From NCBI GenBank assembly GCA_022711455.1, contig JAKLEY010000003.1, positions 1 through 37,199 on the forward strand: DNA of 37,199 bases, in the 5' to 3' direction. Under the pieces are notes generated by a model that was not told the DNA's origin, ran no database searches, and saw only the letters and a list, made by a program, of their open reading frames with translations. A program made the translations under genes and the position numbers. The stretch is from Candidatus Cloacimonadota bacterium. Its GTDB lineage: Bacteria; Cloacimonadota; Cloacimonadia; Cloacimonadales; Cloacimonadaceae. Of the stretch, positions 13,597 through 23,160 are shown piece by piece (the stretch's first letter is position 1; each line of letters begins with the position of its first letter).

Positions 13597-16113
13597 ATGG
13601 CCAAAAAGATCGTCAAAGCAGAACGCAAACAAGCCGCAGCCCAGCCTTACAAAGCGGCTCAGCAAACAAAACCTCTGATTGACAGCAGATACAGTTCCTA
13701 CATTCTGGTGGGGCTCCTCCTGCTGATAGTCAGTCTGATCTATTTTCCGGTGGCGTTTCAAAATAAAGCCCCCATTGCCGGTGACATCACGCAGTGGAGA
13801 GGAGCCGCAAACTCGATCATCGAATATAATCAGACGCACAAAGACATCGCGCTCTGGACCAATAACATGTTTTCCGGGATGCCTGCCTATCTGATCTCCT
13901 TTCCAAACCGTTATCCGTTTTTAGAGAGTGTCACCAAGCTTACTGATAAAGTGATCAACTGGCGTATCTTCCTGCTCTTTGTGGGTGGGCTTGGCATCTT
14001 TATCCTCCTGCGCCACTTGAAGCTGAGCCCCTGGATCGCTTTTTTCGGAGCTGTCGCCTTTATCTTCAGCTGTCACTGGGTCGGCCTGATCGAGATCGGA
14101 CACAACACCAAATTCCGGGCTGTGATGTATATACCCTGGGTGGTCTGGTCTGTGCTCAGATTGAGAGAAAAACCGGGACTGCTCAATCTGGGGATAGCTG
14201 CTACTTTTTTGATCACGCAATTGCGTGAAAATCATCCTCAGATCAGCTACTATCTCTATCTGTTTATTGGGATGTATTGGGTCTATGCCCTGATCGAAAG
14301 CATCCGGGAGAAGGATACAAAGCGTTTTGCAACTTTCACGAGTTTGTTGATCCTGGCTTTTGGGCTTACGTTTCTGGCTGTGATGAACCCATATATGTCT
14401 ACCATGGAATACAGCCACTACACCATGCGTGGAGGGGCGTCGGGACTTGATAAAGCCTATGCTCAGGGCTGGAGCTTCCATCCTCTGGAGATCATCGGTT
14501 TCATCATCCCCGATTTCTTTGGGGGGATCAATCAGGGTTATTGGGGCTATATGCCTTTCACCCAGATCTATAACTACTTTGGGATCGTCGTTTTGGTCTT
14601 CGGATTTTTGGCTCTGACCGGAAAACACAAGCGCTTTGCTTGTTTCCTCTGGATCGCCTCTACCATTTTTACGATCATGTCTTTTGGCGAATTTGCGCCC
14701 TTTATCTCCGATCTGCTGCTCAAATACCTGCCCTATTTCAACAAATTCCGGGTGCCTTCCATGATTCTGGTGATGACTCAGATCATTGGGGTGCTGCTGG
14801 CAGCACTGGGAGTGGATACTGTCGTCAGCAAAGCCGAAGAGGATAAAGGCACCTATGCCAAACTCCTGCTCCGGGTTTTCTGGATCATGGGAGTGATCTT
14901 CATGCTCTGGCTGATCGGAGCCAAATCGATCTTCAAAGGGCTGCCTTTCGTGAATGAAGCCACTCTGCAACAGCTGCAGCAGCAGGAACAGATGTCCTAT
15001 CTTCCGCAATTGCAGGCAGAACGCCTGGCTCTGCTTTATAAGAGCGGGATCACCAGTCTGCTCTTTGCCACCATAGCTCTCGGCCTGGCTTATCTGCATG
15101 TGGTGAAAAAGCTCAAGGCTTCGCTCTTCGTCCTCCTGATCACGATCCTGGCCTTTATCGATCTCTGGATCTACACCGGCAAACATCTGAAGAATATCGA
15201 GCCGGTGGCTGTGCATCAGGAACGCTTTGCCAAGACGGATTATGACGAATTTCTGCTGGCTGACAAAGACAATTTCCGTATCTATCCCTTCAATATGACG
15301 CAGGTGCGTCCGGAAGGGGAATGGGCTTATTATCATCAGAGCGTGGTGGGTTACTCTGCTGCCAAGCTGAAACGTTATGACGACATTCTGCGCCTGATCA
15401 ACGGAGACCCCAAGCTCAAACGGGACGGCGAATTCATCCGCTATCTGAAAGGTGTCTTTGAGGAGGGCGGAAAGGAGAAATCCACTCCCGTGATGGATAT
15501 GCTGGCCACCAAATATGTGATTTTGGCAGATTCCCTGCCCTACGCTCAATACTTGAATAAATACCGTCCTGCCTTTGCGAGCCAGGATGGGGTCCATGTC
15601 TATGAAAACAGTTCAGCCCTGCCCAAAGCCTGGTTCGTTGGTTCCCAAAAGCTTTTTGCGAACGCGGATTCGGTTTATGCCGAGCTGGCAAAAGGGCAGT
15701 TTGAACCCCGCCGGGAAGCCTTGATCGAAGATAAAGCAGCTCTGATCCCGGGTTCGGGAGACAGCCTGGGTGTGAATAAAGTGGAGCTGAAACGCTATGA
15801 ACTGCAAGCTGCCGAGTATGCCCTCTCCACAGACCGGGAAGCCTTTCTGGTGCTCTCCGAGACTTACTATCCGGCAGGCTGGAAAGCATTGCTGGACGGC
15901 AAAGAGATTCCCATCTATGCCGCAAACTACATCCTGCGCGGCTTAAAGATCCCCTCCGGAAACCATAAACTTGAGCTGGTTTTCGCGCCTGATTCATACA
16001 AACAAAGCCTCACTCTCAGTCTGGCTGGTCTTCTGATCACGCTGGCAGCACTGCTTGGGGGCTGGTTTACTCACTACAAAACCAAAGTAAAGACTGATTC
16101 CCAAGGCTCTTAG
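13597..16113 (+). CDS. YfhO-family multi-spanning membrane protein (putative GT-C glycosyltransferase)
   Basis: An 838-residue inner-membrane protein with a basic cytoplasmic start and roughly a dozen hydrophobic segments. The early GDITQWRG and LWTNNMFSGMPAY are typical of the YfhO-like family found in FCB-group bacteria (Asp in GD, candidate catalytic region of the first periplasmic loop). The C-terminal domain has the recognisable LVLSETYYPAGWKALLDGKEI and GNHKLELVF, followed by a last membrane segment. YfhO homologues are thought to add sugars to lipid-linked polymers; the substrate is unknown here. AAGGA precedes the ATG at 13597. It stands alone between intergenic repeat regions. Confidence 0.85.
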   Translation: MAKKIVKAERKQAAAQPYKAAQQTKPLIDSRYSSYILVGLLLLIVSLIYFPVAFQNKAPIAGDITQWRGAANSIIEYNQTHKDIALWTNNMFSGMPAYLISFPNRYPFLESVTKLTDKVINWRIFLLFVGGLGIFILLRHLKLSPWIAFFGAVAFIFSCHWVGLIEIGHNTKFRAVMYIPWVVWSVLRLREKPGLLNLGIAATFLITQLRENHPQISYYLYLFIGMYWVYALIESIREKDTKRFATFTSLLILAFGLTFLAVMNPYMSTMEYSHYTMRGGASGLDKAYAQGWSFHPLEIIGFIIPDFFGGINQGYWGYMPFTQIYNYFGIVVLVFGFLALTGKHKRFACFLWIASTIFTIMSFGEFAPFISDLLLKYLPYFNKFRVPSMILVMTQIIGVLLAALGVDTVVSKAEEDKGTYAKLLLRVFWIMGVIFMLWLIGAKSIFKGLPFVNEATLQQLQQQEQMSYLPQLQAERLALLYKSGITSLLFATIALGLAYLHVVKKLKASLFVLLITILAFIDLWIYTGKHLKNIEPVAVHQERFAKTDYDEFLLADKDNFRIYPFNMTQVRPEGEWAYYHQSVVGYSAAKLKRYDDILRLINGDPKLKRDGEFIRYLKGVFEEGGKEKSTPVMDMLATKYVILADSLPYAQYLNKYRPAFASQDGVHVYENSSALPKAWFVGSQKLFANADSVYAELAKGQFEPRREALIEDKAALIPGSGDSLGVNKVELKRYELQAAEYALSTDREAFLVLSETYYPAGWKALLDGKEIPIYAANYILRGLKIPSGNHKLELVFAPDSYKQSLTLSLAGLLITLAALLGGWFTHYKTKVKTDSQGS

Positions 16114-16264
16114 AACTCAAAAACGCTTGTCAGATACAGGTCAGAGCTTCGATGTGTCTCCCTCGGGGGAGAGGTGGGGGAAAGTGCGAAAAAAATCGAT
16201 TGACAAATAAGCGGGAGGCTCAGATCTTGGGAGTATGGGTGTGGTCCACCCGGTTGAGAGGATT

Positions 16265-17380
16265 ATGGAAGATATGATGAACAACCCCGATAGCGGTCTA
16301 TTTTACGGTTTGAGCCCTGAGACGGTGGATGGTTTTCTGGCAGGTTTACAAAGGCTTCCAATTGCCAAAGGGGAGCCAATCATCACTGAGAACACTCCCG
16401 GAGGCAACCTCTATTACCTTGTTTCCGGCAAGGTTGAGATCAATAAAGGGCTGAACAATCTGGAAACGCCCTTTGCCCAGCTTTCTGTTCTGACAGCGGG
16501 AGATTGCTTCGGCGAAATGTCCATTATCAACGACGCTCCCCGTTCTGCCACTGTGGTGGCCCTTGAAGACAGCGAACTGATCATCATTCCCAAAGAAGTC
16601 TTTCTGAGCATCACTTTCTCGCATCCGATCGTGATGTATAATCTCATCCGCATGATCTCGGGCAGGCTGCGCAACACCAACGACAAATTTGTAGAACTGA
16701 TGAATCAGATGATCAGTAAAAACAGGTTGGAAGCGATCGGGATGGCAGCCAGCAAAATTATTCATGACCTTAAGACCCCGCTCACCGTGATCGTGCTCAC
16801 GGCTCAACTGATGGAATCCACCAATCCCGGTAGCGCTGAACTGAGCGAGACCATTATCAATCAAACCAAACAGATCGACCAATTGGTGCGTGAGATCCTC
16901 GATTTTGCCAAGGGAACCGAAAGCGCACCTCTGGTGCAAAAGATAGATCTGGACGCCTTCTTCCAGGAGATCAAGAATTCCTACGGCACTTCACTGCAGG
17001 GCAGACAGATCAAATTCAGCGTTGAAAACAACGTGCACGACTATGTCCATTTTGATGAGACCAAGATCCGCAGAGTTTTGCTCAATCTATTGCGCAATTC
17101 TTCAGAAGCCATCGGGGAGACCGGTGAAATCAAGATCGTGACCAACTACTCTTCAAACTGGCTTCAGATCAGCATTATCGATGATGGACCCGGGGTTTCA
17201 GAGAAGATCAAAGACGAGCTTTTCAAGCCCTTCATCACGGAAGGAAAAGAGCACGGAACTGGGTTGGGACTGGCGATATGCAAAAAACTGGTGCAGGAGC
17301 ATCGGGGACGCATGGAATACATCCCGGTCAAGCCTCACGGTGCCAGATTTGACATCAGGATCCCCCAGACCGCCAAATAA
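16265..17380 (+). CDS. Histidine kinase with N-terminal cyclic-nucleotide-binding-type domain
   Basis: About 371 residues, with no membrane segment. A cNMP-binding/Crp-like sensor domain is at about 15-130 (GDCFGEMS-x8-RSATVVA, the phosphate-binding cassette). A HisKA helix with His167 in IHDLKTPL follows, then an HATPase_c domain with N box [11 protein letters not shown]1 DDGPGVS, F box LFKPF and G2 GTGLGLAI. It would phosphorylate itself in response to a cytoplasmic ligand or partner. No response regulator is adjacent, so the partner is elsewhere. The start is uncertain: ATG codons at 16235, 16265 and 16274 are all in frame, and GAGAGG at 16256-16261 fits 16265 or 16274 better than 16235. 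Confidence 0.85.
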   Translation: MEDMMNNPDSGLFYGLSPETVDGFLAGLQRLPIAKGEPIITENTPGGNLYYLVSGKVEINKGLNNLETPFAQLSVLTAGDCFGEMSIINDAPRSATVVALEDSELIIIPKEVFLSITFSHPIVMYNLIRMISGRLRNTNDKFVELMNQMISKNRLEAIGMAASKIIHDLKTPLTVIVLTAQLMESTNPGSAELSETIINQTKQIDQLVREILDFAKGTESAPLVQKIDLDAFFQEIKNSYGTSLQGRQIKFSVENNVHDYVHFDETKIRRVLLNLLRNSSEAIGETGEIKIVTNYSSNWLQISIIDDGPGVSEKIKDELFKPFITEGKEHGTGLGLAICKKLVQEHRGRMEYIPVKPHGARFDIRIPQTAK

Positions 17381-17445
17381 TCCTTGTCAAAAATCCTGCC
17401 TCCATTTTTATGGTTCTTCTAAATGAATTTATGGATGGTGAAACC

Positions 17446-17640
17446 ATGTCAAGAATATGTGATATATGCGGAAAAGGTGCCCAGGTGGGCAACAATCGCA
17501 GCCACGCGCTAAACGCTACCAAGCGTCGCTTTTATCCCAATCTGCATGAAGTCCGTGCCAATATGGGCGGTGTCATACAGAGAGTCAAGCTGTGTTCCGG
17601 TTGTCTCAAGGCCAATAAAGTCCGCAAAGCCATAGGATGA
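17446..17640 (+). CDS. rpmB: 50S ribosomal protein L28
   Basis: A 64-residue protein of the large ribosomal subunit. It begins [11 protein letters not shown] and keeps the L28 core [15 protein letters not shown] and the basic end. It has the zinc-binding (C+) form, with cysteine pairs CDIC near the start and CSGC near the end. The frame is open to an upstream ATG at 17410, but the family start is the ATG at 17446. Its own terminator follows directly. Confidence 0.95.
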   Translation: MSRICDICGKGAQVGNNRSHALNATKRRFYPNLHEVRANMGGVIQRVKLCSGCLKANKVRKAIG

Positions 17641-17645
17641 TCTCT

Positions 17646-17667
17646 CTGCCCCTCTGCGGCAGTTTTT
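17646..17667 (+). terminator. Rho-independent terminator after rpmB
   Basis: CTGCC (17646-17650) pairs with GGCAG (17658-17662) over a 7-base loop and is followed by five T residues (17663-17667). It starts six bases after the rpmB stop. Confidence 0.65.
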
Positions 17668-17740
17668 AAACGCATTGATGATATTACTTTAACCGGATCT
17701 TAAGATGTACATGCCGGCCAGTCCTGCATGAGACGTTTAT

Positions 17741-17782
17741 CGGGAACAGCAGCATATAGCAGCTCTGTTCCCGGTTTTCTTT
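17741..17782 (+). terminator. Strong terminator-like hairpin just before the bat operon (terminator or attenuator)
   Basis: CGGGAACAG (17741-17749) and CTGTTCCCG (17765-17773) form a perfect 9-bp stem, followed by GTTTTCTTT. It lies only 31 bases before the moxR start codon, and a separate terminator already serves rpmB at 17646-17667. The gap is too short for a complete promoter after the hairpin, so either the promoter overlaps the stem or the hairpin sits in the bat leader and attenuates it. The 75 bases between the two terminators could also encode a small RNA ending at this hairpin. Confidence 0.65.
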
Positions 17783-17804
17783 AGTGACCCAAAAAAGAGG
17801 TTCT

Positions 17805-18794
17805 ATGCCGCAAATTGAAGAAATACACAGAAACGTGCTGGAAAGCTCTGCGATCCTGGACGAGGTTCGCGCCTCCATTGCCCGGGTAGTGGTTGGTCAG
17901 GACAGCATTATCACCAGGCTCCTGATCGGCGTCCTCACCGGAGGCCATGTTCTGATCGAAGGAGTTCCCGGCCTGGCCAAAACCCTGATCATCAGCACTC
18001 TCTCGCAAGTAATGGATACCAGTTTCCGCAGGATCCAGTTCACCCCGGATCTGCTGCCGGCAGATATCACGGGAACCCTCATCTACAGCCAGAAAACAGG
18101 TGAATTCTCTGCCAAACAAGGCCCTATCTTTGCCAATTTCATTCTGGCAGACGAGATCAACCGGGCTCCCTCCAAAGTTCAATCCGCTCTTCTGGAAGCG
18201 ATGCAGGAACATCAGGTTACCATCGGAGACACCAGCTATCCGCTGCCCGAACCCTTCTTTGTGATGGCAACTCAGAATCCCATCGAACAGGAAGGCACCT
18301 ATCCGCTCCCGGAAGCACAGGTGGACCGGTTCATGCTCAAACTGCGCATCAAATACCCTTCGATGGAAGAAGAACGTGTGATCCTGAACCGCATGGTGGT
18401 GGATCGTCCGGTCAAACTGCAAGCCATCCTCAAGCCAGCCGCCATTGCAGAAATGCGGTCGGTGATAGACACCATTCACATGGAAGAACGGCTGGGAGAT
18501 TATATCCTGCATCTGGTTCAGGCCACCCGGCATCCGGAGCGCTATGCGCGACTGAGCAAATTGCACGGTCTGATCAGCTACGGCGCCTCTCCCCGGGCTG
18601 TGATCTATATGGCCCGAGCTGCCAAGGCACATGCCTTTATCGAACACCGGGGATATGTTATTCCTGACGACATCAAGGCCATCGGGAAAGATATCCTGCG
18701 CCACCGGGTGATCCTGTCCTACGAGGCAGAGGCTGAGCAGTTGGATTCCGAAGAGATAGTAGGCCGCATCTTCGACGAGATCGAAGTTCCCTAA
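17805..18794 (+). CDS. moxR: MoxR-family AAA+ ATPase
   Basis: A 329-residue AAA+ ATPase, the first gene of the Bat operon. Walker A GVPGLAKT is at 53-60, Walker B in [11 protein letters not shown] near 113-120, and sensor 1 in [22 protein letters not shown]. MoxR proteins act as chaperones that insert metal or remodel VWA-domain partners, here presumably the products of the next genes. The ATG at 17805 has AAAGAGG four bases before it; an in-frame GTG at 17784 lies in the tail of the hairpin and is less likely. Three bases separate its stop from the next start. Confidence 0.93.
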   Translation: [329 protein letters not shown]

Positions 18795-18797
18795 ACT

Positions 18798-19697
18798 ATG
18801 CTCACTCAAAGCCCCGCGGAAATAATCAAACGCATCCGCAAGCTGGAGATCCTCACCAAGATCATTGTGAGTGAACAGCTCAGCGGAAACTACCATTCCA
18901 GTTTTCGGGGGCAGGGGCTGGAGTTTGCGGAAGTGCGGGAATACCAGGCGGGAGACAGCTTTCGTTCCATTGACTGGAACGTCTCAGCACGCTATGGCGC
19001 GCCATATATCAAAAAATTCCGGGAAACACGTGAACTGAACGTCTTTTTAATCGTCGACGTGAGTGCTTCCATGGATTTTGCCACCCTGAACGCCTACAAA
19101 CGCGAACGCATGGCAGAGATTGCTGCCGTACTCTCTTTTTCCGCTCTTTCCAATCACGATAAGGTGGGGATGCTGATGTATTCCTCAGCCCTGGAAAAGT
19201 ATCTGCCGCCCCGTCAGGGGAAAAAGAGCGCTCTGCAGATCCTGCGGGAGATCCTTTATTACGAACCTAAAGCTCGGGGCAGTTCATTGGCAGGGGCTTT
19301 TGAGTCGACTCTCAGGTTGCTGAAGAAACGTTCGGTCGTGTTTATCCTCTCCGATTTTCTGGATAAAGGTTTCAGCAGACCCCTGGAGATTCTGGCGCGT
19401 AAACACGATGTGATCGCCCTGCAGATCCTGGATGATGCCGAGCTTGTCCTTCCCAAAGCGGGTTTGGTGAGACTGCACGATCCGGAAACAGGACTCCGGA
19501 CTGTGATCGACAGCTCTCATCCGGAACTGCGTAAAGTATTTGAAAAAGCGGTCAATAAAGAGCAAGCTGCTCTGGAAGCAGGGTTGAAACGCATGCAGGT
19601 GGAGCACGTTCTGATCAAAAACAGCGATTCTTATGGCAATGCGCTGCGCCTCTTCTTCGAGCGAAGAGCTCAGCGGCTCAGGAGACGGAGAAGATGA
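18798..19697 (+). CDS. DUF58 protein of the Bat operon
   Basis: A 299-residue soluble protein. The DUF58 signature is seen in GDSFRSIDWNVSARYG, followed by a VWA-like fold starting LIVDVSASM (metal-site DxSxS). DUF58 proteins are constant partners of MoxR ATPases and are thought to be their VWA-type clients. It ends in a strongly basic tail (RRAQRLRRRRR). The next gene overlaps it by four bases (ATGA). Confidence 0.9.
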   Translation: MLTQSPAEIIKRIRKLEILTKIIVSEQLSGNYHSSFRGQGLEFAEVREYQAGDSFRSIDWNVSARYGAPYIKKFRETRELNVFLIVDVSASMDFATLNAYKRERMAEIAAVLSFSALSNHDKVGMLMYSSALEKYLPPRQGKKSALQILREILYYEPKARGSSLAGAFESTLRLLKKRSVVFILSDFLDKGFSRPLEILARKHDVIALQILDDAELVLPKAGLVRLHDPETGLRTVIDSSHPELRKVFEKAVNKEQAALEAGLKRMQVEHVLIKNSDSYGNALRLFFERRAQRLRRRRR

Positions 19698-20590
19698 GGC
19701 GGCTTGTTCTTCTTCTGCTGCTGTGCTGGACGGCCGGGCTGTGCGCACAGATCGACCAAAGCCTGGTGGACGCTGACACGCTGACCGTGGGATCACGCTT
19801 CACTCTGATCCTGAAGGCAGATTTTCCTCTGGAATCAGTCTCTGTTCCGGACAGTCTGGAAGATTTTGCGGTTCTTGCCAAAGACCGGATCAGTGCCAAA
19901 GGTACTGCTCCGTATTTTAAAATCACGCTCAGTCCGCTTAAAACGGGAGCACTCAGCTTTCCCGGGCTCAGGATCAAAGCAGCAGGAGCTGCCGGAGATT
20001 ATTTCAGCAACGGATTCAGGATCAATGTCCTGGCCGTGAGAGCAGAGCAGGACAGCGTCTTGCGTGATCTCAAACCCTTGCGCGTATACCCGCTGCAAAG
20101 ACCGCTGTGGCTTTATTTCATTCTCCCGCTGTTGCTGCTGGCCTTTCTGATCTGGATCCTGAGCACAAGAAAGAAGCCAGCTCCCGAACCTGAGAAAACC
20201 ACTCTGCCGGAAGCAAGTCCACCTCTTCTGCCCCCCTGGGAGATCGCTCTGAAGGCTCTGAGTGCTCTGGAAGCTGAGGATTTGTTGCAAACGGGGGATT
20301 ACAGAGCTTTTCATTACCAATTGTCCATGATCCTGCGGTCGTTTCTTGAGGCTCATTATCGGTTTTCCGCTCAGGAGATGACCAGCTTTGAGATCCGCAA
20401 CAGCCTCACCGGCCTCAGGCTGGACTCCTCTTCACAGATCTTTCATTTTCTCATCTTTTGCGATCGGGTCAAGTTTGCCAAAGTCATGCCCCAGCCATCA
20501 GAGATATCTGTTCAGTTGCAGTGGTTGAGGCAATATCTGGAGTCGTTCCGGCAGCAAACTCAGGAGGTCTCGCTTGTTCCGCTTGGCTGA
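19694..20590 (+). CDS. Bat-operon membrane protein with signal peptide (DUF4381-like)
   Basis: A 298-residue protein. A signal peptide (MRRLVLLLLLCWTAGLCAQ) is followed by a small beta domain whose wording (VGSRFTLIL, KTGALSFPGLRIKA) resembles the repeated domain of BatD. A membrane segment lies at about 136-155, and a cytoplasmic helical part has YRAFHYQLSMILRSFLEAHY and ends near 298. The position between DUF58 and BatA and the topology match the short BatD-like/DUF4381-like protein often found there. I assign the role, a membrane link between VWA proteins, only by context. It overlaps both neighbours. Confidence 0.75.
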   Translation: MRRLVLLLLLCWTAGLCAQIDQSLVDADTLTVGSRFTLILKADFPLESVSVPDSLEDFAVLAKDRISAKGTAPYFKITLSPLKTGALSFPGLRIKAAGAAGDYFSNGFRINVLAVRAEQDSVLRDLKPLRVYPLQRPLWLYFILPLLLLAFLIWILSTRKKPAPEPEKTTLPEASPPLLPPWEIALKALSALEAEDLLQTGDYRAFHYQLSMILRSFLEAHYRFSAQEMTSFEIRNSLTGLRLDSSSQIFHFLIFCDRVKFAKVMPQPSEISVQLQWLRQYLESFRQQTQEVSLVPLG

Positions 20591-21569
20591 ACCTCTGTAT
20601 CTGCTCCTGCTCCTGATGATCCCGCTCTATCTTTGGCTGGAACTCGTCCACAGGAGGAAACGCCGGATCAGTCTGCCGTTCACGCGCCTGGCAACGCTCG
20701 TCCGAGTCTCACCCCGGAGCCACGTCCTGCGTCATTTGTACCCAATCCTGAGCTCACTTTTGCTGGTGCTGATTGTGATCGCTTTGGCTCAGCCTCAGTG
20801 GGGAAGGGACAGCAGGGACTACCGTCAGAAGGGTGTTGATATTGTCCTGGCAGTGGATTGCAGCGGCTCGATGCTGGCGATGGATTTCGCCCCGGATAAC
20901 CGTCTGAGAGCTGCCGTCAACGTTGCCCGTGAGTTCATCCAGAGCCGGCCCAACGATCGCTTTGCCCTGGTGGCTTTTTCTGAATACGCGATCACCCAGA
21001 GTCCGCTCACTTTCGACCACGTCGCCATGCAAAACCAGCTGGAAAAGCTGGAAGTGAACATCCAGGCTTCCGGAACAGCGATCGGTATGGGCCTGGCAAA
21101 AGCTGTGGCAAGGCTGAAGACGTCGACGGCCAAAAGCAAGCTGATCATCCTGATCACAGACGGAGTGAACAACTCCGGGGAGATCGATCCGATTCATGCC
21201 GCAGAGATCGCCAAGTCATATGGCATCAGGGTCTATCCCGTCGGAGTCGGCACCGGAGGCTATGTTGATTTCCCTGTGCAGCATCCCTTTTTCGGTCTGC
21301 AATACCAGAAAGTGCTGATCGAATTGGATATGGAAACCCTGAATCGCATTGCCGTGATCACAGGCACCAGGCAAGCCGCGTCTGCCGGGAACAGCGCCCA
21401 GTTCGCTGAAGTGATGCGTCAGATCGACAACCTTGAAAAGACCGAGTTTCAGGCCAAAATCAATTATAACTGGAAACCGCGCTTTGCGATCTTCATCTGG
21501 GCTGCTGTTGTGCTCCTGATGCTGATCCTGATTCTGCGTTTGTTTGTGTTGCCAATTTTACCGGATTGA
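20574..21569 (+). CDS. batA: Aerotolerance protein BatA (VWA domain, membrane-anchored)
   Basis: A 331-residue protein. Two N-terminal membrane helices (about 7-24 and 54-74) are followed by a von Willebrand factor A domain with a complete metal site, DCSGS (Asp95, Ser97, Ser99), the Thr in ASGTAI and the Asp in ITDGVN, then a C-terminal membrane helix (about 305-328). The start is a TTG at 20574, with an excellent AGGAGG six bases upstream, giving a 17-base overlap with the previous gene. BatA is part of the Bacteroides aerotolerance complex; the exact activity is not established. Confidence 0.92.
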   Translation: MFRLAEPLYLLLLLMIPLYLWLELVHRRKRRISLPFTRLATLVRVSPRSHVLRHLYPILSSLLLVLIVIALAQPQWGRDSRDYRQKGVDIVLAVDCSGSMLAMDFAPDNRLRAAVNVAREFIQSRPNDRFALVAFSEYAITQSPLTFDHVAMQNQLEKLEVNIQASGTAIGMGLAKAVARLKTSTAKSKLIILITDGVNNSGEIDPIHAAEIAKSYGIRVYPVGVGTGGYVDFPVQHPFFGLQYQKVLIELDMETLNRIAVITGTRQAASAGNSAQFAEVMRQIDNLEKTEFQAKINYNWKPRFAIFIWAAVVLLMLILILRLFVLPILPD

Positions 21570-21571
21570 TC

Positions 21572-22546
21572 ATGCGATTTGGACATCCCTATCTTCTTCT
21601 TTTTCTGCTGATGCTCATCCCGCTTATCTGGGGCCTGAGCAGACTGTCAAGTCAGAGGCGGAAGCGTTTTGGCAGCTTCGCTGAGCTACAATTCTACCCC
21701 CATTATCTGAGAGTTCTCTCCCCTTTTTATTCCGGTCTCAGGATTGCGCTGCTGATCGCAGGCTTTGCGTTTCTGGTGATCGCTTTGGCACGTCCGCAAT
21801 GGGACTACAGTCCACAGACCCTGGAAAGCAGCGGGATCGATCTGATCTGCTGCATCGACGTCTCCCAAAGCATGGAAGCCACGGATATGCTCCCCAGCCG
21901 GCTCAACCGGGCTCAATTGCAGATCTCAGCCTTTACCAGCGAACTCCGGGGCGATAGAGTCGGGATCATTGCTTTTGCCGGACAGCCCAGCCTTGTGTGT
22001 CCGCTCACCGATGACTATGACGCAATCCAGATGGTGATCGGAAGCCTCTCCACCCAGACGATCGGAATGCCCGGAACCGATCTGGGAGCAGCACTGGAAC
22101 TGGCTGCCAGAGCCTTTGACACCGGAGCGGGTAAGAAAGTCCTGGTCGTTGTCTCAGATGGGGAAGATCTGGAAGCAAAAGCTATCAAACGGGCTTCCAG
22201 CCTCAAAGATATGGGAATCAGCATCTACACGATGGGGGTCGGAAGTGAAAAAGGGGCTGTGATCAGGAATCCGGAGACCGGTGAACAAGTGCTGTCCAAA
22301 CTCGACGCGAAGACCCTTTCTGCCATTGCTAAAGCAGGCGGTGGGAAGTATTACAACGTGACCCCCTCCCAAACTGAGCTCAGGATATTGCTGGATCAGA
22401 TCTTTGGTCTGGAGCGTTCCAAGCAGCGGGATCAGAGTATCAACGCCATGAAAGACCAGTTCATGATCTTTTTGCTGCTTGCTTTTGTTCTGATCAGTAC
22501 TGCCCTTATTATCAACCCCAGCCGCAAGGGAGAGGAGCGTTCATGA
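21572..22546 (+). CDS. batB: Aerotolerance protein BatB (VWA domain, membrane-anchored)
   Basis: A 324-residue paralogue of the gene before it: the same two N-terminal helices, the same LARPQWDYSP linker (compare LAQPQWGRDS in BatA), a VWA metal site DVSQS (Asp96, Ser98, Ser100), VVSDGED, and a C-terminal helix. The ATG at 21572 is two bases after the BatA stop; a TTG two codons earlier is also in frame. BatA and BatB side by side are diagnostic of the operon. Confidence 0.92.
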   Translation: MRFGHPYLLLFLLMLIPLIWGLSRLSSQRRKRFGSFAELQFYPHYLRVLSPFYSGLRIALLIAGFAFLVIALARPQWDYSPQTLESSGIDLICCIDVSQSMEATDMLPSRLNRAQLQISAFTSELRGDRVGIIAFAGQPSLVCPLTDDYDAIQMVIGSLSTQTIGMPGTDLGAALELAARAFDTGAGKKVLVVVSDGEDLEAKAIKRASSLKDMGISIYTMGVGSEKGAVIRNPETGEQVLSKLDAKTLSAIAKAGGGKYYNVTPSQTELRILLDQIFGLERSKQRDQSINAMKDQFMIFLLLAFVLISTALIINPSRKGEERS

Positions 22547-23157
22547 GCTCATATACATCACGCCTCCGCCTGATCCTCGCGATCATATTGCTGCTTCTGG
22601 TTTTGGCATCTCTGCTGGAATTCATCTTTGCCCCGGAGTTGTTGCGGAGCAGTGTTGCCGCAATGCATTACAAAGCAGGGAGATTTAACCGGTCCACCGG
22701 GATCTATCAACGCCTGCGGGAGCAGAATGCAAAAGACCGGATCGCAGCCCATAACGAAGCAAAATCTCTGTATAAGGAAGGCAAGTTTCCCGAAGCAAAC
22801 TCCGCGCTGCAAAGCATTGAGCCTGATCGCAAGGGAGATCATGGATTAAACTATGATCTGGGCAACACCAGCTTTAAACAGAATGACTTCAAGACAGCCT
22901 TGAAGCACTTTAAACAGGCGATCCTGCAGAATCCTGAGGATTATGATGCCAAGGCAAATTATGAGCTGACCTTGAGAAAACTCAAGGAAGAACAGCCAAA
23001 ACCTCAGCCTCAGCCCCAGCCGCAGGATCAACCCGAACAAAAGAAAGACGACAAAGCCGATTATAACAATATTCTGGGAGCCCTCGACCAGCGTGAGACA
23101 CTGGATCGTCAGCAGGATCGAGCTCCCCGTCAACGTAAACCAAGGAATTGGTGGTAG
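22543..23157 (+). CDS. batC: Aerotolerance protein BatC (TPR)
   Basis: A 204-residue protein with an N-terminal membrane helix (about 10-28), then two to three tetratricopeptide repeats (for example DLGNTSFKQNDFKTALKHFKQAI), then a low-complexity PQPQPQ stretch and a basic tail ending in RNWW. TPRs mediate protein contacts; BatC probably scaffolds the VWA proteins. The start overlaps the batB stop by four bases (ATGA). Confidence 0.85.
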   Translation: MSSYTSRLRLILAIILLLLVLASLLEFIFAPELLRSSVAAMHYKAGRFNRSTGIYQRLREQNAKDRIAAHNEAKSLYKEGKFPEANSALQSIEPDRKGDHGLNYDLGNTSFKQNDFKTALKHFKQAILQNPEDYDAKANYELTLRKLKEEQPKPQPQPQPQDQPEQKKDDKADYNNILGALDQRETLDRQQDRAPRQRKPRNWW

Positions 23158-23160
23158 ACC

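Noticed and set aside
16125-16190. A fourth 11-bp array (GTCAG twice at 11-base spacing, then a CTCCC/GGGAG palindrome)
   Set aside because: Only two units agree; too little to separate from chance.
17384-17414. TTGTCA with TATGGT before rpmB
   Set aside because: The 19-base spacer and weak boxes make it no better than chance.
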